The position numbers were made by a program, and so were the translations under genes. Positions 1 to 16,257 of a stretch of 64,000 bases of DNA are shown here, one piece after another (within the stretch, counting starts at the first letter, position 1; each line of letters begins with the position of its first letter). The notes beneath the pieces are model-generated. The model was not told the DNA's origin. It did not search any database and saw nothing but the letters and a program-made list of their open reading frames with translations. The stretch covers positions 1,426,001-1,490,000 of the forward strand of contig JAWKPL010000001.1 in assembly GCA_041390685.1 (NCBI GenBank). Direction: 5' to 3'. This DNA comes from JAIBBD01 sp041390685. GTDB taxonomy: Bacteria; Chloroflexota; Dehalococcoidia; UBA2979.

Positions 1-436
1 ACGGTTCCCAGCGGCCGTCGTAGTTCACCTCGATGGCCAGGATCGGGACGTTGAGCTCGCCGAAGAGCGTCGTGGGCTTCGAGCAGGGCTGGGTGCAGGC
101 GATGACGCCGACGCTCGCCGGGTCATCGGTTGCGGGCATCGAGTACCAGTTGCCGGAGAGCTGCCAGCGCGGAACGGGCGGGAGCTCGATGGAGATCCAG
201 TCGCGCCACAGGCGATCGAAGAACACGCGGTCGCGGTCACGAAACACGACGCGCGGATGATCGCCGTCTTTGGAGTAGGCGAGCAGATCGTTGCCGAATA
301 CGATGTGGTTCGCCTCCTCCTCGTCAGGGATGGGCGAAATCCGACTGCAGAGAGCGGGGAGCGCGACGAGGACGAGTGCTGCCGCGAGGAAAGCGGCGGT
401 GAGTCTGTGCTGGCTTCTGAGGAGGGGCAGGGGCAT
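1..436 (-). CDS. Exported protein, 3' end cut by the window edge
   Basis: An open frame runs on the minus strand from an ATG at 436 off the window start, giving 145 codons with no stop. The N-terminus has a basic stretch (RSQHR) followed by a hydrophobic run of Ala/Leu/Val ending near a cysteine (ALCSR), which reads as a signal peptide or possibly a lipoprotein signal. The mature part is mixed in composition, with WQLSGNWYS and two cysteines in a CTQPC motif, and does not look like a shadow frame. The family is not recognised. The Shine-Dalgarno sequence is weak, so the start could lie a few codons away. It is followed upstream by another exported-protein gene on the same strand. Confidence 0.6.
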   Translation of the reverse strand, partial: MPLPLLRSQHRLTAAFLAAALVLVALPALCSRISPIPDEEEANHIVFGNDLLAYSKDGDHPRVVFRDRDRVFFDRLWRDWISIELPPVPRWQLSGNWYSMPATDDPASVGVIACTQPCSKPTTLFGELNVPILAIEVNYDGRWEP

Positions 437-516
437 CGCGGGGGGATCCAGTTCTCGTCGAGGGGGCGGGAGCAACCGACCCCACCCCCTCGTTGGCCCG
501 CCGGTGTATCAAGCGA

Positions 517-1301
517 CTAGTTAGTCAGCTGCACCTGGCCGGTGTACTCCTCACCCCACCAATCACAACCGAAGCTTGTGTCATTGATGGATTCGTCTGT
601 GTACACCCCGTCGTCCTGGACGTGCCATCCGGGAGTGGATGTCGTTCGCCACGTCGACGTGCTGAGTTGCTTGCATCCCATATCCCAAGCTGGGTTGCTG
701 ATCCACGGGCCGTAGCGGCCCTCGTCCCAGTACAGGTCGTTACCGGGTGACAGTGGCACGACGAGAACGGTGAACTGGCTAGTGATCCACATCGTATCGC
801 CACAGTCCCCTACGTCATTCTGGTAGTTGATGATCGTTCTGACCCGACCACCTTCCGCGTTGTACTCGAGCTTCTTGGCGAAGTAGCCACTGCAGGCCAG
901 CGCGGCTTGCGGTGACGATGCTCCTGCGACGCTGGGCATCGGTTTCAGGAGCGACAGTTTCATCGAGTCCAGTGCTTGGTCATCGGCTCCGCGGTCATTG
1001 GTCAGAGGGACATACGGTCGTCCGCTCAGCTGAGCGTCGCCGAGCGAAGTGCGTTCCGCGTGAACCACCGTCCCGTCGGGGCAGGGCGATTCGCGTTCTT
1101 CAAGAACGAGCGTGCGAGCCGCGTCTCCGTATGTCACCGAGGTCAAGCGGCAATCGGCGGTTCGAGTGATGTCATCGATAGAGATGGCACGGTCTGCTGC
1201 GTTGATCCGTGCGTCAGCGACCGTTGCCAAAGCGAAGTACAAACTCGCGATGGCGACCGCTACTCCCCCCCCAAGAAAATCAGACCGGTTCGTCGGTTCA
1301 T
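517..1301 (-). CDS. Exported protein, frame interrupted at a poly-G tract in the signal peptide
   Basis: The long open part (1242 down to 517, about 241 residues) is a Cys- and Trp-containing protein with no recognised family. Its natural start appears to be an ATG at 1301, seven bases after a good GAAGGAG ribosome site. That start reads MNRRTGLIFLGG and then enters a run of eight G (1265-1272 on the plus strand as C). With eight G the frame hits TAG at once. With nine or six it continues as GGGVAVAIASLYFALATV-ADA, a textbook signal peptide with an A-x-A cleavage site. As written the gene is therefore off, unless translation begins at the TTG at 1242, which has no ribosome site and would lack most of the signal. 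A sequencing error is equally possible. Confidence 0.65.
1265..1272. repeat. Poly-C/G tract (8 bp) inside a coding frame
   Basis: Eight consecutive C on the plus strand (G on the coding strand) separate the ribosome-site-linked start of the exported-protein gene from the rest of its frame. Tract length mod 3 decides whether a full-length protein is made: 6 or 9 is on, 8 is off. Confidence 0.85.
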
Positions 1302-1430
1302 GATCATGCTCCTTCGACAGACTGAGTCTCTTTCTAACGCTCTTACATTACATTAACACCTGAGGTTGTCAACGAGGTTCGCGCGCGTCCTGCCTGCCGT
1401 AACCCACGCTGCGGCGTCGACGCCGCGCGG

Positions 1431-2414
1431 CTACTGGAAGGTGGCGATGGCGAAGACGACGTCGAAGGAGCGGCACCAGATGACGGCGCTGCGGAAGGCG
1501 GAGACGTCGGTGCCGGCCGGGACCTCGTAGTTCACGTTGCCCTTCGTGGCGCGGATGCCGCCGAGGTTGATGGCACCCGCCGCCTCTGGGTCGCCGGCGG
1601 GGTCGGGGGAGAGGTAGATGAAGAGGTCGGGGCCGTTGCGGACCTCGTAGTCCTCGAAGCGGAGGATGAGTTCGCCTTCGGGGCCGCGGACGAGGAAGAC
1701 GTCGCCGGAGCCGAAGTGGAAGGAGTCGGTGCCCTCGAGTTGACCGCTGGCGAGGACGGCGGCGCCGGAAGAGGCGGTGGGTGTGGCGGGGGCGGTCGGC
1801 GCCGGGGTGGCCGCGGAAGCCGGAGTGGCAGAGCCGCCGGCGGGCAGGGCCGGTGTGGGGGTCACCGCCGGCGTGGCGGTGGCACCGGGGATCTCGAAGG
1901 CCAGGGTCTCGTCGAGGGTCTTGCCTTCGTCGACGAGGGGGCGGAGGAGCCAGACGGAGACGACGGCGGCGGCGATCAGGCCGAGGCCGGCGACGACGCT
2001 GCCCGCGGCCCATGTCCTCGGATGGCGGGCGGGGGCGAGGGCCTCGCGACGCTCGGGGGAGAGGGCGCGGAGCCAGCCGAGGAGGGCGGCGAGCGCGACG
2101 AGGGCGGCCATGGGGAGGAAGAGCGGGGGCGCGAGCGCCACCGCGATGAGCACGGCGACGGCGACGAGGGCGTAGCGCCAGAGGGGGAGGCGCGCGGCGG
2201 CGAAGCCGGTCCAGGCGAGGGTGGCGACGAGCGTGCCGACGGCGACGGTGGTCTGCTGGGCGCCGTCGGAGAGGGAGAGGAGGCGGACGGGGCCCTCGCC
2301 GAGGAAGTCGGTAAGTTCGCGGGAGGCGAAGGCCCAGATGGACGCAGCGAGTCCGAGGAGGGTGCTGAGGGCGAGGGCGGCGCGCTCGGCGAGGCGGAGA
2401 CGGTCGGGCTGCAT
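1431..2414 (-). CDS. Membrane protein with C-terminal DM13 domain
   Basis: A 327-residue protein. Residues about 1-165 hold five or so hydrophobic helices, followed by a Thr/Pro/Ala-rich linker (about 170-220) and a C-terminal domain of about 100 residues that matches the DM13 fold: GSGDVFLVRGPEG near its start, GPDLFIYLSPDP, then a conserved single cysteine in VIWCRSFDVVFAIATF at the end. DM13 domains are extracytoplasmic and are thought to act in redox or electron transfer around that cysteine. The linker and topology place the domain outside the membrane. The start ATG at 2414 lacks a strong ribosome site but the helix pattern fits. Confidence 0.8.
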   Translation of the reverse strand: MQPDRLRLAERAALALSTLLGLAASIWAFASRELTDFLGEGPVRLLSLSDGAQQTTVAVGTLVATLAWTGFAAARLPLWRYALVAVAVLIAVALAPPLFLPMAALVALAALLGWLRALSPERREALAPARHPRTWAAGSVVAGLGLIAAAVVSVWLLRPLVDEGKTLDETLAFEIPGATATPAVTPTPALPAGGSATPASAATPAPTAPATPTASSGAAVLASGQLEGTDSFHFGSGDVFLVRGPEGELILRFEDYEVRNGPDLFIYLSPDPAGDPEAAGAINLGGIRATKGNVNYEVPAGTDVSAFRSAVIWCRSFDVVFAIATFQ

Positions 2415-2996
2415 GGGGCGAGTCCTTCCTCGGCGGGTGGGTCGGGCCTCGAAGGTAGCGGGGAGTTCTTACGAGAGGGTGACGGGGGGCGTCGGTGGCG
2501 GAGGTCCGTGAAGTTAGAAGAGTGCCCGCATGTGACCGACGCTGGGCACACTGCCGTCACGGATGGACCTGAGGTAGGAGACAAGCTGATTCACGGTCGT
2601 GACCGGAACCCCGCCCTTCCTAACCAGGCGGGCGTTGCCTTCCGTCTCGGGAGGCTCTGGACGCTGGACAATAAGTAGCGGACACCACGCGGCCAGTGCT
2701 CGGCGTAGGCAAGGGGTCGCGTGAGGTTCGAAGCACGTGTCGCGTGTCGTGTCTATGAGATGTTGACGGTGTGGATCGGGGCTCCTATGCTTGATGTTCT
2801 GCCTCGACACGGGTACCATTTGTAGGCGTTGGGCGCTGCGTATCCATTGTGGGACGAGATCGTAGGTGCCACCTCGGCGAAGCGAGAGCATGCCGGGGTG
2901 GCTTTTGGTGTCTCTGTCGCGCACTCCTCGAAGCGGCGTCCGGCGTGGCCGTTCCCCGGCAGGCAGACGTAGCGAATAGTCCCGGAGGAGTCGAAT
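2415..2996. other. 582-bp leader region before rpoB, no confident gene
   Basis: No open frame here carries a convincing ribosome site. It contains the predicted rpoB promoter at 2763-2791 and about 200 bp of untranslated leader. On the minus strand 2514-2750 encodes a stretch (for example PVTTVNQLVSYLRSIRDG) whose residue mix is more protein-like than usual shadow frames and whose DNA is less GC-rich than the surroundings; it may be a gene remnant. Confidence 0.5.
2763..2791 (+). promoter_or_regulatory. Predicted sigma-70-type promoter of rpoBC
   Basis: TTGACG at 2763-2768, a spacer of exactly 17 bp, then TATGCT at 2786-2791. This matches the housekeeping consensus at 5/6 and 4/6 positions. 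It lies about 200 bp before the rpoB start, leaving a long leader. Confidence 0.55.
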
Positions 2997-11097
<8,101 letters not shown>

Positions 11098-11123
11098 CGC
11101 CTCGGACGGTTCGAGTTCAAGAC

Positions 11124-11156
11124 GAAGCCCCGGCGATGAGCCGGGGCTTCGTTGTT
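11124..11156 (+). terminator. Rho-independent terminator after rpoC
   Basis: An 11-bp perfect stem (GAAGCCCCGGC, loop GATGA, GCCGGGGCTTC) followed by GTTGTT, 27 bp after the rpoC stop. Confidence 0.8.
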
Positions 11157-11214
11157 GGTGGGGGCGAGGACTGTTCGGGCTCGACGAGCGGGTTGTACGC
11201 CTGAGAGCTTGACC

Positions 11215-11853
11215 TCAGTGGACGATCAGCTCCAGTGCCTTCGCTGACGTCATCAGCAGCCCATCGACCTCGTAACGGTACTCGATGGGGATGCCGGAGT
11301 TCCGGTCGAAGACATAGACCGTGCGATCGGGCACGTTTCGCGCGCCCTGCGCGCAACCGGGAGGCGCGGCGCCAGCGCGCGTGACCTCCTCGCAGTCCCT
11401 GGCGCCATGGACTTCGAGCTGGATCGTGTCGGCGGTCGGCCGCGTCTCGATCGCTTCGGCATGGCGTCCGAGAACCCAGGAGGGCGGCCCGAGGAGCCAC
11501 TGAGCCGGGTATGTGTCCCCGGACGTTGGGGCCGTAACCGTACCCGCCTGCGAACCAAAGAGCTGCAGCCCTCCGCGCACGGCCTTCGAGGTGCCGTCGC
11601 GCGCTGGATCTGAGGAATCAACCGCGACCTGCGTCCACTCGGCCGGTGACTGCCACGTGAGGCGGTATGTCGTTACTCCTCGCTGATCGGCGGCCTCATA
11701 GGTCATGTCGAATGGGGGGAAGCTGGCTTGTGCCGCCCGAGCCCCTGGCGTCTCGGTGCCGTCGTTCGTCCCGAGCACCAGAGCCAAGACGACTGCGGAG
11801 ACGAGGCCGACCGAAGCAAGCGCGCTGATGATCAGTCGAATGTGTCGCACCAT
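11215..11853 (-). CDS. Membrane-anchored extracytoplasmic protein
   Basis: The frame is open further upstream, but the start is placed at the ATG at 11853, directly after AAGGAGG and seven bases after the stop of the preceding gene. This gives 212 residues: a short basic start (MVRHIR), one hydrophobic segment (about residues 7-27), then an outside domain with TYRLTWQSPAEWTQV and a C-terminal VYVFDRNSGIPIEYRYEVDG. The last pattern resembles lipid- or sugar-binding beta-sheet proteins of the LolA/MucB kind, but the match is too weak to name a family. It forms a two-gene operon with the exported protein upstream, driven by the poly-G promoter at 12.4 kb. Confidence 0.65.
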   Translation of the reverse strand: MVRHIRLIISALASVGLVSAVVLALVLGTNDGTETPGARAAQASFPPFDMTYEAADQRGVTTYRLTWQSPAEWTQVAVDSSDPARDGTSKAVRGGLQLFGSQAGTVTAPTSGDTYPAQWLLGPPSWVLGRHAEAIETRPTADTIQLEVHGARDCEEVTRAGAAPPGCAQGARNVPDRTVYVFDRNSGIPIEYRYEVDGLLMTSAKALELIVH

Positions 11854-11860
11854 CGCCTCC

Positions 11861-12355
11861 TTACGGCCAGCCAAGGTGGTAGAAGTCATCCGTCCAGTAT
11901 TGCCATTGGCAAGGCTGGGAACTGCATGCTTTGTGCTCGATCCCAACGCCCCACATGAGGTTGTCGGCCGGGGAATACGTAGTGGCGTTGCCCGTCGTGT
12001 AATGACCAGAGGCGAGGCTCCGGTTGTCGTGCCAACTCGCGGATCCCGATGTCCAGCCGGTGATCCATCCTCCGTTCCAGTGTCGCCAGTCGTATGTCCA
12101 GAGACGACGCCATCGATCGACGGTGAGACCGCCGTCGACACTCCCCCAGTAGTGGCGGCTCTCAACCCGTCGCCAAGTGTCAGCTCCGCCGCTTGTGTAC
12201 TCCAACTGGCTCGCTGAGTACTTGCATTCCGAGTCGCACTGGTAGCTAGTCCATGCAGCCTGAGCGATCTTGACGGCGAGTAAGACGGCAAGCAGCGTGA
12301 TCACCGCGGCGAAAGCGATGCGGAGCGGGGTCACAGTAATACCTGTACGTGGCAT
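11861..12355 (-). CDS. Small exported protein rich in Trp and Cys
   Basis: A 164-residue protein with a signal peptide or anchor: a short N-terminus, a hydrophobic run (about residues 12-32) and an A-x-A like end at AQAA. The mature part has several Trp, Tyr and Ser/Gly residues and four cysteines (CDSEC, and CSSQPC near the end), so disulfide bonds are likely. The family is not recognised. GGGAGG lies four bases before the ATG at 12355. Its promoter carries an 11-bp G tract in the spacer (separate entry), so expression may switch. The next gene starts seven bases after its stop. Confidence 0.7.
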   Translation of the reverse strand: MPRTGITVTPLRIAFAAVITLLAVLLAVKIAQAAWTSYQCDSECKYSASQLEYTSGGADTWRRVESRHYWGSVDGGLTVDRWRRLWTYDWRHWNGGWITGWTSGSASWHDNRSLASGHYTTGNATTYSPADNLMWGVGIEHKACSSQPCQWQYWTDDFYHLGWP

Positions 12356-12657
12356 CAGACCTCCCTTCTGGCCTTCGAGGGATGACTTTACGGCGGGGGG
12401 GGGGGTGTGTCAACGATACGTAATTGCAGTCTGTCGAGAACGTGCGCACCTCGGCGAGCAACCTGGTGAGCGGGGCCATTTGCCATTGAGGGGGTCGTGT
12501 CGCCAGGGGCGAGCAGGGCGACGATGAGGCTGAGGCCGGCAGCGGCGGGTCAGCAGACCGACTTGCGGCGCGATGGCATGCACTCCTCGGTAGGATGCGG
12601 GTAAGGGGCCGGAACCTCCGGCGGCGATGGCGCGTTACGAACAGGTGGGGGTGAGCG
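12356..12657. other. Intergenic region between divergent genes
   Basis: Holds the minus-strand promoter with the poly-G spacer near 12.4 kb. The rest (12414-12657) contains no recognisable gene or site beyond a purine-rich ribosome site (GGTGGGGGTGAG) before the lipoprotein start. Confidence 0.5.
12385..12413 (-). promoter_or_regulatory. Promoter with a poly-G/C tract in the spacer
   Basis: On the minus strand TTGACA (12413-12408) is a perfect -35 box, followed by exactly 17 bp and TAAAGT (12390-12385, 4/6 match to the -10 consensus). Eleven of the spacer bases are an uninterrupted G/C run (12395-12405). The gene start is about 30 bp downstream. A change of one or two bases in the run would alter the -35/-10 spacing. 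Confidence 0.65.
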
Positions 12658-13533
12658 ATGCTCAGACGTTCTTCGATGCCGGCGCTGCTGTTGGTCGCGG
12701 TGTTGGTGATTTCGGGCTGCGGCGGAGATGGCGACGGCGGGGGCGTCGACATCGGGACGGTGGAGGCGACGGCGACGGGCACGGCCGGCGGCGAGCGGAC
12801 GCCGACGGCGGCGGCCGCGACGCCGACCGCTGGGCGGGCGACACCGAGCGCGACGGCCACCTCGACGGCGACGCTGGCGGCATCGCCATGCCCGATTGCG
12901 CCGGACGCGTGCTCGTTCATGAGCCAGGCGGCGCAGCACGTGGTGGAGGGCGACAGCGCGGCGGTGGTGTCGTTGAGCAAGTCGACGCCGTTCACCTGCC
13001 CGGGGCCGAACGGGGAGCCGGGCGGGCCGTTCCCGCTGTGCAACGGCGCGCCCACGGGGGAGATCCGGCTGGGGTTCCCGATCCGCCGCATCGGCGGTGA
13101 GCCCGGCGCGGTGGTCGAGGCGGACATCGTGCGGCTGGTGGCGGAGTGGACGGCGCGGACTGAGCCGAGCCTGAGCGACGAGTTCGGTGACGGAGGGGCG
13201 CGGGCGTACAGCGTGGCGTGCCCGAAGACTGGCCCGGAGGAGTCTCGCGGCTGCGGGGAGCAGTTCAGCCTGATCTTCAGCGGACTGTCACCGGGGGCGA
13301 GCGCGGGCGAGGTGCTACGGACGGTCCTGGTCGTGGACGTGCGGCGTGAGCAGGGTGAGTACCGGGCGGTGGGCTTCGCCACGGGCGTCCTCGAGGGCGG
13401 GGTGGAGCTGGCGCTGCGCGGCGGGAGCGGGACGGCAGGGAGCGACGCTGTGCCGAGCGCACTCGTGGGCGGGGCGGCGGAAGGGGAGCGGGTGACGTTC
13501 TTCCCGTGGGCGCCGATCGGTCTCCAGCGCTAA
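12658..13533 (+). CDS. Lipoprotein of unknown function
   Basis: A 291-residue protein beginning with a lipoprotein signal: basic start, Leu/Val core and a lipobox VISGC with the lipidated cysteine at residue 21. It continues as a Gly/Asp stretch and a Thr/Ala-rich linker (about 35-75). The folded part has several cysteines (CPIAPDAC, FTCPGP, LCNGAP, YSVACP, GCGEQF) that may form disulfides. The family is not recognised. Thr/Ala linkers of this kind recur in other exported proteins of the window. Confidence 0.75.
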   Translation: MLRRSSMPALLLVAVLVISGCGGDGDGGGVDIGTVEATATGTAGGERTPTAAAATPTAGRATPSATATSTATLAASPCPIAPDACSFMSQAAQHVVEGDSAAVVSLSKSTPFTCPGPNGEPGGPFPLCNGAPTGEIRLGFPIRRIGGEPGAVVEADIVRLVAEWTARTEPSLSDEFGDGGARAYSVACPKTGPEESRGCGEQFSLIFSGLSPGASAGEVLRTVLVVDVRREQGEYRAVGFATGVLEGGVELALRGGSGTAGSDAVPSALVGGAAEGERVTFFPWAPIGLQR

Positions 13534-13628
13534 GGTAGCGATTCTGTCACTGAACGATTCGCTATTGCCCTCAGGCGCTCGTACACTCTCCCGACACTCG
13601 CCAACTCGCGCCTGAAGGAGCTCGACCG

Positions 13629-14294
13629 ATGCGATTCCTGTCTCTGGCCGTAGCCGCGCTATTTGCAGTCGTGGCCTTCGCCGGCCTGCACGCCGGCGGC
13701 GCCTCCGCCCAGACGGGCACCACGACCGCGACAGCCACTGCCACGGCGACCCAGACCGCTACTCCCACGACCACCGCGACCGGCACGGCGACGGCGAGCG
13801 CAACGGCCGCTGCCACGCCGGCAGCCTGCCCCTCGGGTGTGACGCTGGTGGTCGCGCCGCCGACGTCCGGGGCGCCGACCACGGTGACGGTGACGCTGAC
13901 GCCGCCGCAGAACATCAAGGGGGCGACGGCGGGTGACCCGACCTCGTACCACCTGCACTACTTCATCGACACTGCGGCGACGGCGGCGGGTCAGGCGATC
14001 CCGACCGGGAATCCAAAGATCATTCACAGCGGTTCGCTGACGCAGGACCTTGGTACGCTCGCGCCCGGTTCGCACACGGTGACGGTGGTGCTCGGGCAGC
14101 TGAGCCACGTCGCCTGCGAGACGCGCGGCTCGGTAACGTTCAACGTGTCGGCGGCGCCGACGGCCCCCAAGACGGGGTCGGGCGGGCTCGTGGCGACGGG
14201 CGGCGGGAGCGACGCTGCGGGCGCGTTCGCGTTGCTGGCAGTGGCCGCGATGCTGACACTGAGCGGGCGACTGGCGACGCGCCAGGAGCGGTAG
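13629..14294 (+). CDS. Exported Thr/Ala-repeat protein with C-terminal membrane anchor
   Basis: A 221-residue protein. A signal peptide (about residues 1-27, ending GASAQT) precedes a low-complexity stretch of Thr-Ala dipeptides (about 29-65), then a beta-sheet-like domain (VTLVVAPPTSGAPTTVTVTL, later LAPGSHTVTVVLGQLSH). The C-terminus reads APKTGSGG, a Gly-rich stretch, a hydrophobic helix and a basic tail RLATRQER. That order resembles a sortase signal (LPxTG-helix-positive tail), but the motif is PKTGS and no sortase gene is in the window, so it may simply be a membrane anchor. AGGAG lies 10 bases upstream of the ATG. Confidence 0.75.
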   Translation: MRFLSLAVAALFAVVAFAGLHAGGASAQTGTTTATATATATQTATPTTTATGTATASATAAATPAACPSGVTLVVAPPTSGAPTTVTVTLTPPQNIKGATAGDPTSYHLHYFIDTAATAAGQAIPTGNPKIIHSGSLTQDLGTLAPGSHTVTVVLGQLSHVACETRGSVTFNVSAAPTAPKTGSGGLVATGGGSDAAGAFALLAVAAMLTLSGRLATRQER

Positions 14295-14323
14295 CGGCGG
14301 CTGCCATTCGAGGCTGACCTGTG

Positions 14324-14353
14324 AAAAGGCGGCGGGGAAACCCGCCGCCTTTT
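14324..14353. terminator. Bidirectional terminator between convergent genes
   Basis: A 13-bp perfect stem AAAAGGCGGCGGG, loop GAAA, CCCGCCGCCTTTT, with A-rich and T-rich flanks on the two sides, so it can serve both the plus-strand repeat protein and the minus-strand MOSC gene. Confidence 0.85.
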
Positions 14354-14371
14354 CATTGTTGCGCGCGCCGG

Positions 14372-14895
14372 TTACTGCTCAGCGGGTCCCACGACGACCT
14401 CGATGGTGTCACCGAGGCGGATGCGACCGCCCTCGAGGATCCGGACGCGGAGGCCGCCGCGCTCGCCGGCGAGGCCCTTCGTGAGGCCGGGGGTGCCGGT
14501 GAGCTGCTGGATGTAGCGGCAGGGGTCGCAGGGACGGACTCCCAGGAGGAGCGCCTCGCCCAGGCGGAAGTGGACGCCGATCAATCCGTAGAGGCTGACG
14601 CCCCGGAGGACGATGTTTCGCCTCGGCACGTAGGGTTCGATGCCGAGCGCGTCGGCGACTTCCGCTTCGAAGAGGGTGAGTCCTTGTCGTGCCAGCGGGG
14701 GGCGCTGCAGGTGCCGGAGCCGAGGGCGTAGCGGTCGCCGACGATGCCGACGCCGGGGACGACGACCACCACGCCCTGCTGCTCCATGGGAGCGCCGGCC
14801 TCGGGGGCGGTGAAGATGGCCTCGACGCGTCCAGCGGGGTCCTCCGGACGGGGGAGGGAGGGAGGCGGAAGCGGCCTCGGATGTAACGAAGGCAT
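14372..14895 (-). pseudogene. MOSC-domain protein split by a frameshift
   Basis: Two frames together make one MOSC protein (a domain that carries sulfur, as in molybdenum cofactor sulfurases and YiiM-type proteins). The N-terminal part (start ATG 14895) reads GRVEAIFTAPEAGAPM, VPGVGIVGDRYALGSG. The C-terminal part (stop at 14372) reads LTLFEAEVADALGIEPYVPRR, NIVLRGVSLYGLIG, with the conserved cysteine pair in GVRPCDPC, then GERGGLRVRILEGG. The join needs one extra base near 14681-14686, in GACAAGGACTCACC. There is no long homopolymer at the site. It is either a recent pseudogene or a single-base assembly error. Confidence 0.75.
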
Positions 14896-15039
14896 CACAA
14901 TTCCTTGCGTATGACGAGGCGCGATTGATCGAGGCGACGGTTGCCGGGAGTCTCTCGATCGCGCCCGCTCGATATCGATGGTAGCGCGGGCGGACGCGCG
15001 TCCACCAATGGACGGCGTGGTATTTCGGAGGAGGACCGG

Positions 15040-16083
15040 TTGTTGAGGAGTCCCGCCGCGCCCGGCGCGAGCATTTCGGGCACGAGGACGTTGAGCCATG
15101 CGCTGTTCCCTCAGCGATCGCTGGCGCGGGACGCGGCGCTGGTGGTCGCGGCCGCGCTCTTCATCGCGGCGGTGGCGCAGGTGAGCATCCGGCTGCCGAT
15201 CGGGCCGGTGCCGATCACCGGGCTGACGTTCGGTGTGCTGCTGACCGGGGGGCTGCTGGGATCGCAGCTCGGGATGAGCGCGGCGCTGCTGTACCTCGCG
15301 ATGGGGGTCGTGGGGCTGCCGGTGTACGCGGAAGGCGGGCACGGCTGGGCGGTCGTCAGCGGGTCGACGGGCGGGTATCTCATCGGGACGCCGTTCGTGG
15401 CGTTGCTGGTGGGGTGGCTGGCCGAACGCGGTTGGGACCGGCGGCCCGCAACGCTCGCGGCGGCGCTGCTGCTGGGAAACGTGCTCATCTACGCCTTCGG
15501 GCTGCCCTGGCTCTGGGCCTGGGGCGAGCGGAACGAGGCGTTGCTGGGGATCGAGGAGATGACGGGGACACTGGCTCTGCAATGGGGCCTGGCGCCGTTC
15601 ATCCCGGGGGACCTCGCGAAGCTCTTGCTGGCGGCGGGTCTGGTGCCGTCCGGGTGGCAGCTGTTGCGAGCGAGCGGCCTCGGGCCGGAGCGCATGTTGG
15701 GCGAGCGGAGCGCCGCGCCGCGCGCGGCGAGACTCGGTGCGGCCTCGGCGGCAGCGGGGGTCGCGATGGCGGCAGGAGCGGCGCTGTCGTGGGCCAGCGG
15801 ACCGGGCCTCGACGGTGGGGCGGCGCTGGTCGTGCTGGCGGCCGGGATCGCAGCCGTGGTCGGCGCGGCGCTGCATCTGCGGGGCGCGACGGGCGCCGGA
15901 GTGGCGCAGCTGTGGGGATTTGCGGCGGCGGCGACGGGCGGACTGACGGCGTTCGTGCACCTCGTGACGTTCAACGCGGCCGGGACGCTGGGCCTGGCCG
16001 ACGCGGGGGCGGGGACGGTGGTCGCCGTGGTGGCGTCGGTGGTGTTGTTCGCGACGACGGCGTGGGAGACGCCGACGGAGTAG
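15040..16083 (+). CDS. bioY: BioY-type biotin transporter with extra C-terminal membrane domain
   Basis: The substrate-binding S component of an energy-coupling-factor biotin transporter. Residues about 27-200 (counted from the TTG at 15040) follow BioY: QVSIRLPIGPVPITGLTFGV, LLGSQLGMSAALLYLAMGVVGLPVYA, GGYLIGTPFVALLVGWLAERG and GDLAKLLLAAGL. The usual length is about 190 residues; here the protein is 347, with an added Ala/Gly-rich part of about four helices (about 225-345). The start TTG at 15040 is chosen because GGAGGAGG ends five bases upstream; an earlier TTG at 14941 gives an unlikely Arg-rich leader. No EcfA or EcfT gene is adjacent, so it must share a module or work alone. Confidence 0.8.
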   Translation: MLRSPAAPGASISGTRTLSHALFPQRSLARDAALVVAAALFIAAVAQVSIRLPIGPVPITGLTFGVLLTGGLLGSQLGMSAALLYLAMGVVGLPVYAEGGHGWAVVSGSTGGYLIGTPFVALLVGWLAERGWDRRPATLAAALLLGNVLIYAFGLPWLWAWGERNEALLGIEEMTGTLALQWGLAPFIPGDLAKLLLAAGLVPSGWQLLRASGLGPERMLGERSAAPRAARLGAASAAAGVAMAAGAALSWASGPGLDGGAALVVLAAGIAAVVGAALHLRGATGAGVAQLWGFAAAATGGLTAFVHLVTFNAAGTLGLADAGAGTVVAVVASVVLFATTAWETPTE

Positions 16084-16109
16084 CAGCAGCCAACTCGACG
16101 TGCAGGCGA

Positions 16110-16140
16110 GGGGGCGCGGTCTCGCGAGGGCCGCGCCCCT
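16110..16140 (+). terminator. Hairpin after bioY
   Basis: A 10-bp stem AGGGGCGCGG / CCGCGCCCCT with an 11-base loop lies 27 bp after the bioY stop. There is no clear T run, so termination is less certain. Confidence 0.4.
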
Positions 16141-16257
16141 GGCCGTCGTTACCCGGCGGCGTTCTCTGCCCGCGGGCGTCAGGGACATGACATACGGGCA
16201 AGGCTGGTTGCGAGAGAACTGTAATCCCCGGCTGCGATGCTTGTGGGGGGAGCAGGC

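Noticed and set aside
11854..12291. Upstream extension of the membrane-anchored protein gene
   Set aside because: It overlaps the neighbouring gene in another frame and has no ribosome site, whereas the ATG at 11853 has AAGGAGG.
12246..13382. Minus-strand frame opposite the lipoprotein gene
   Set aside because: Pro/Arg/Ser-rich shadow; the plus strand has a clear lipobox and ribosome site.
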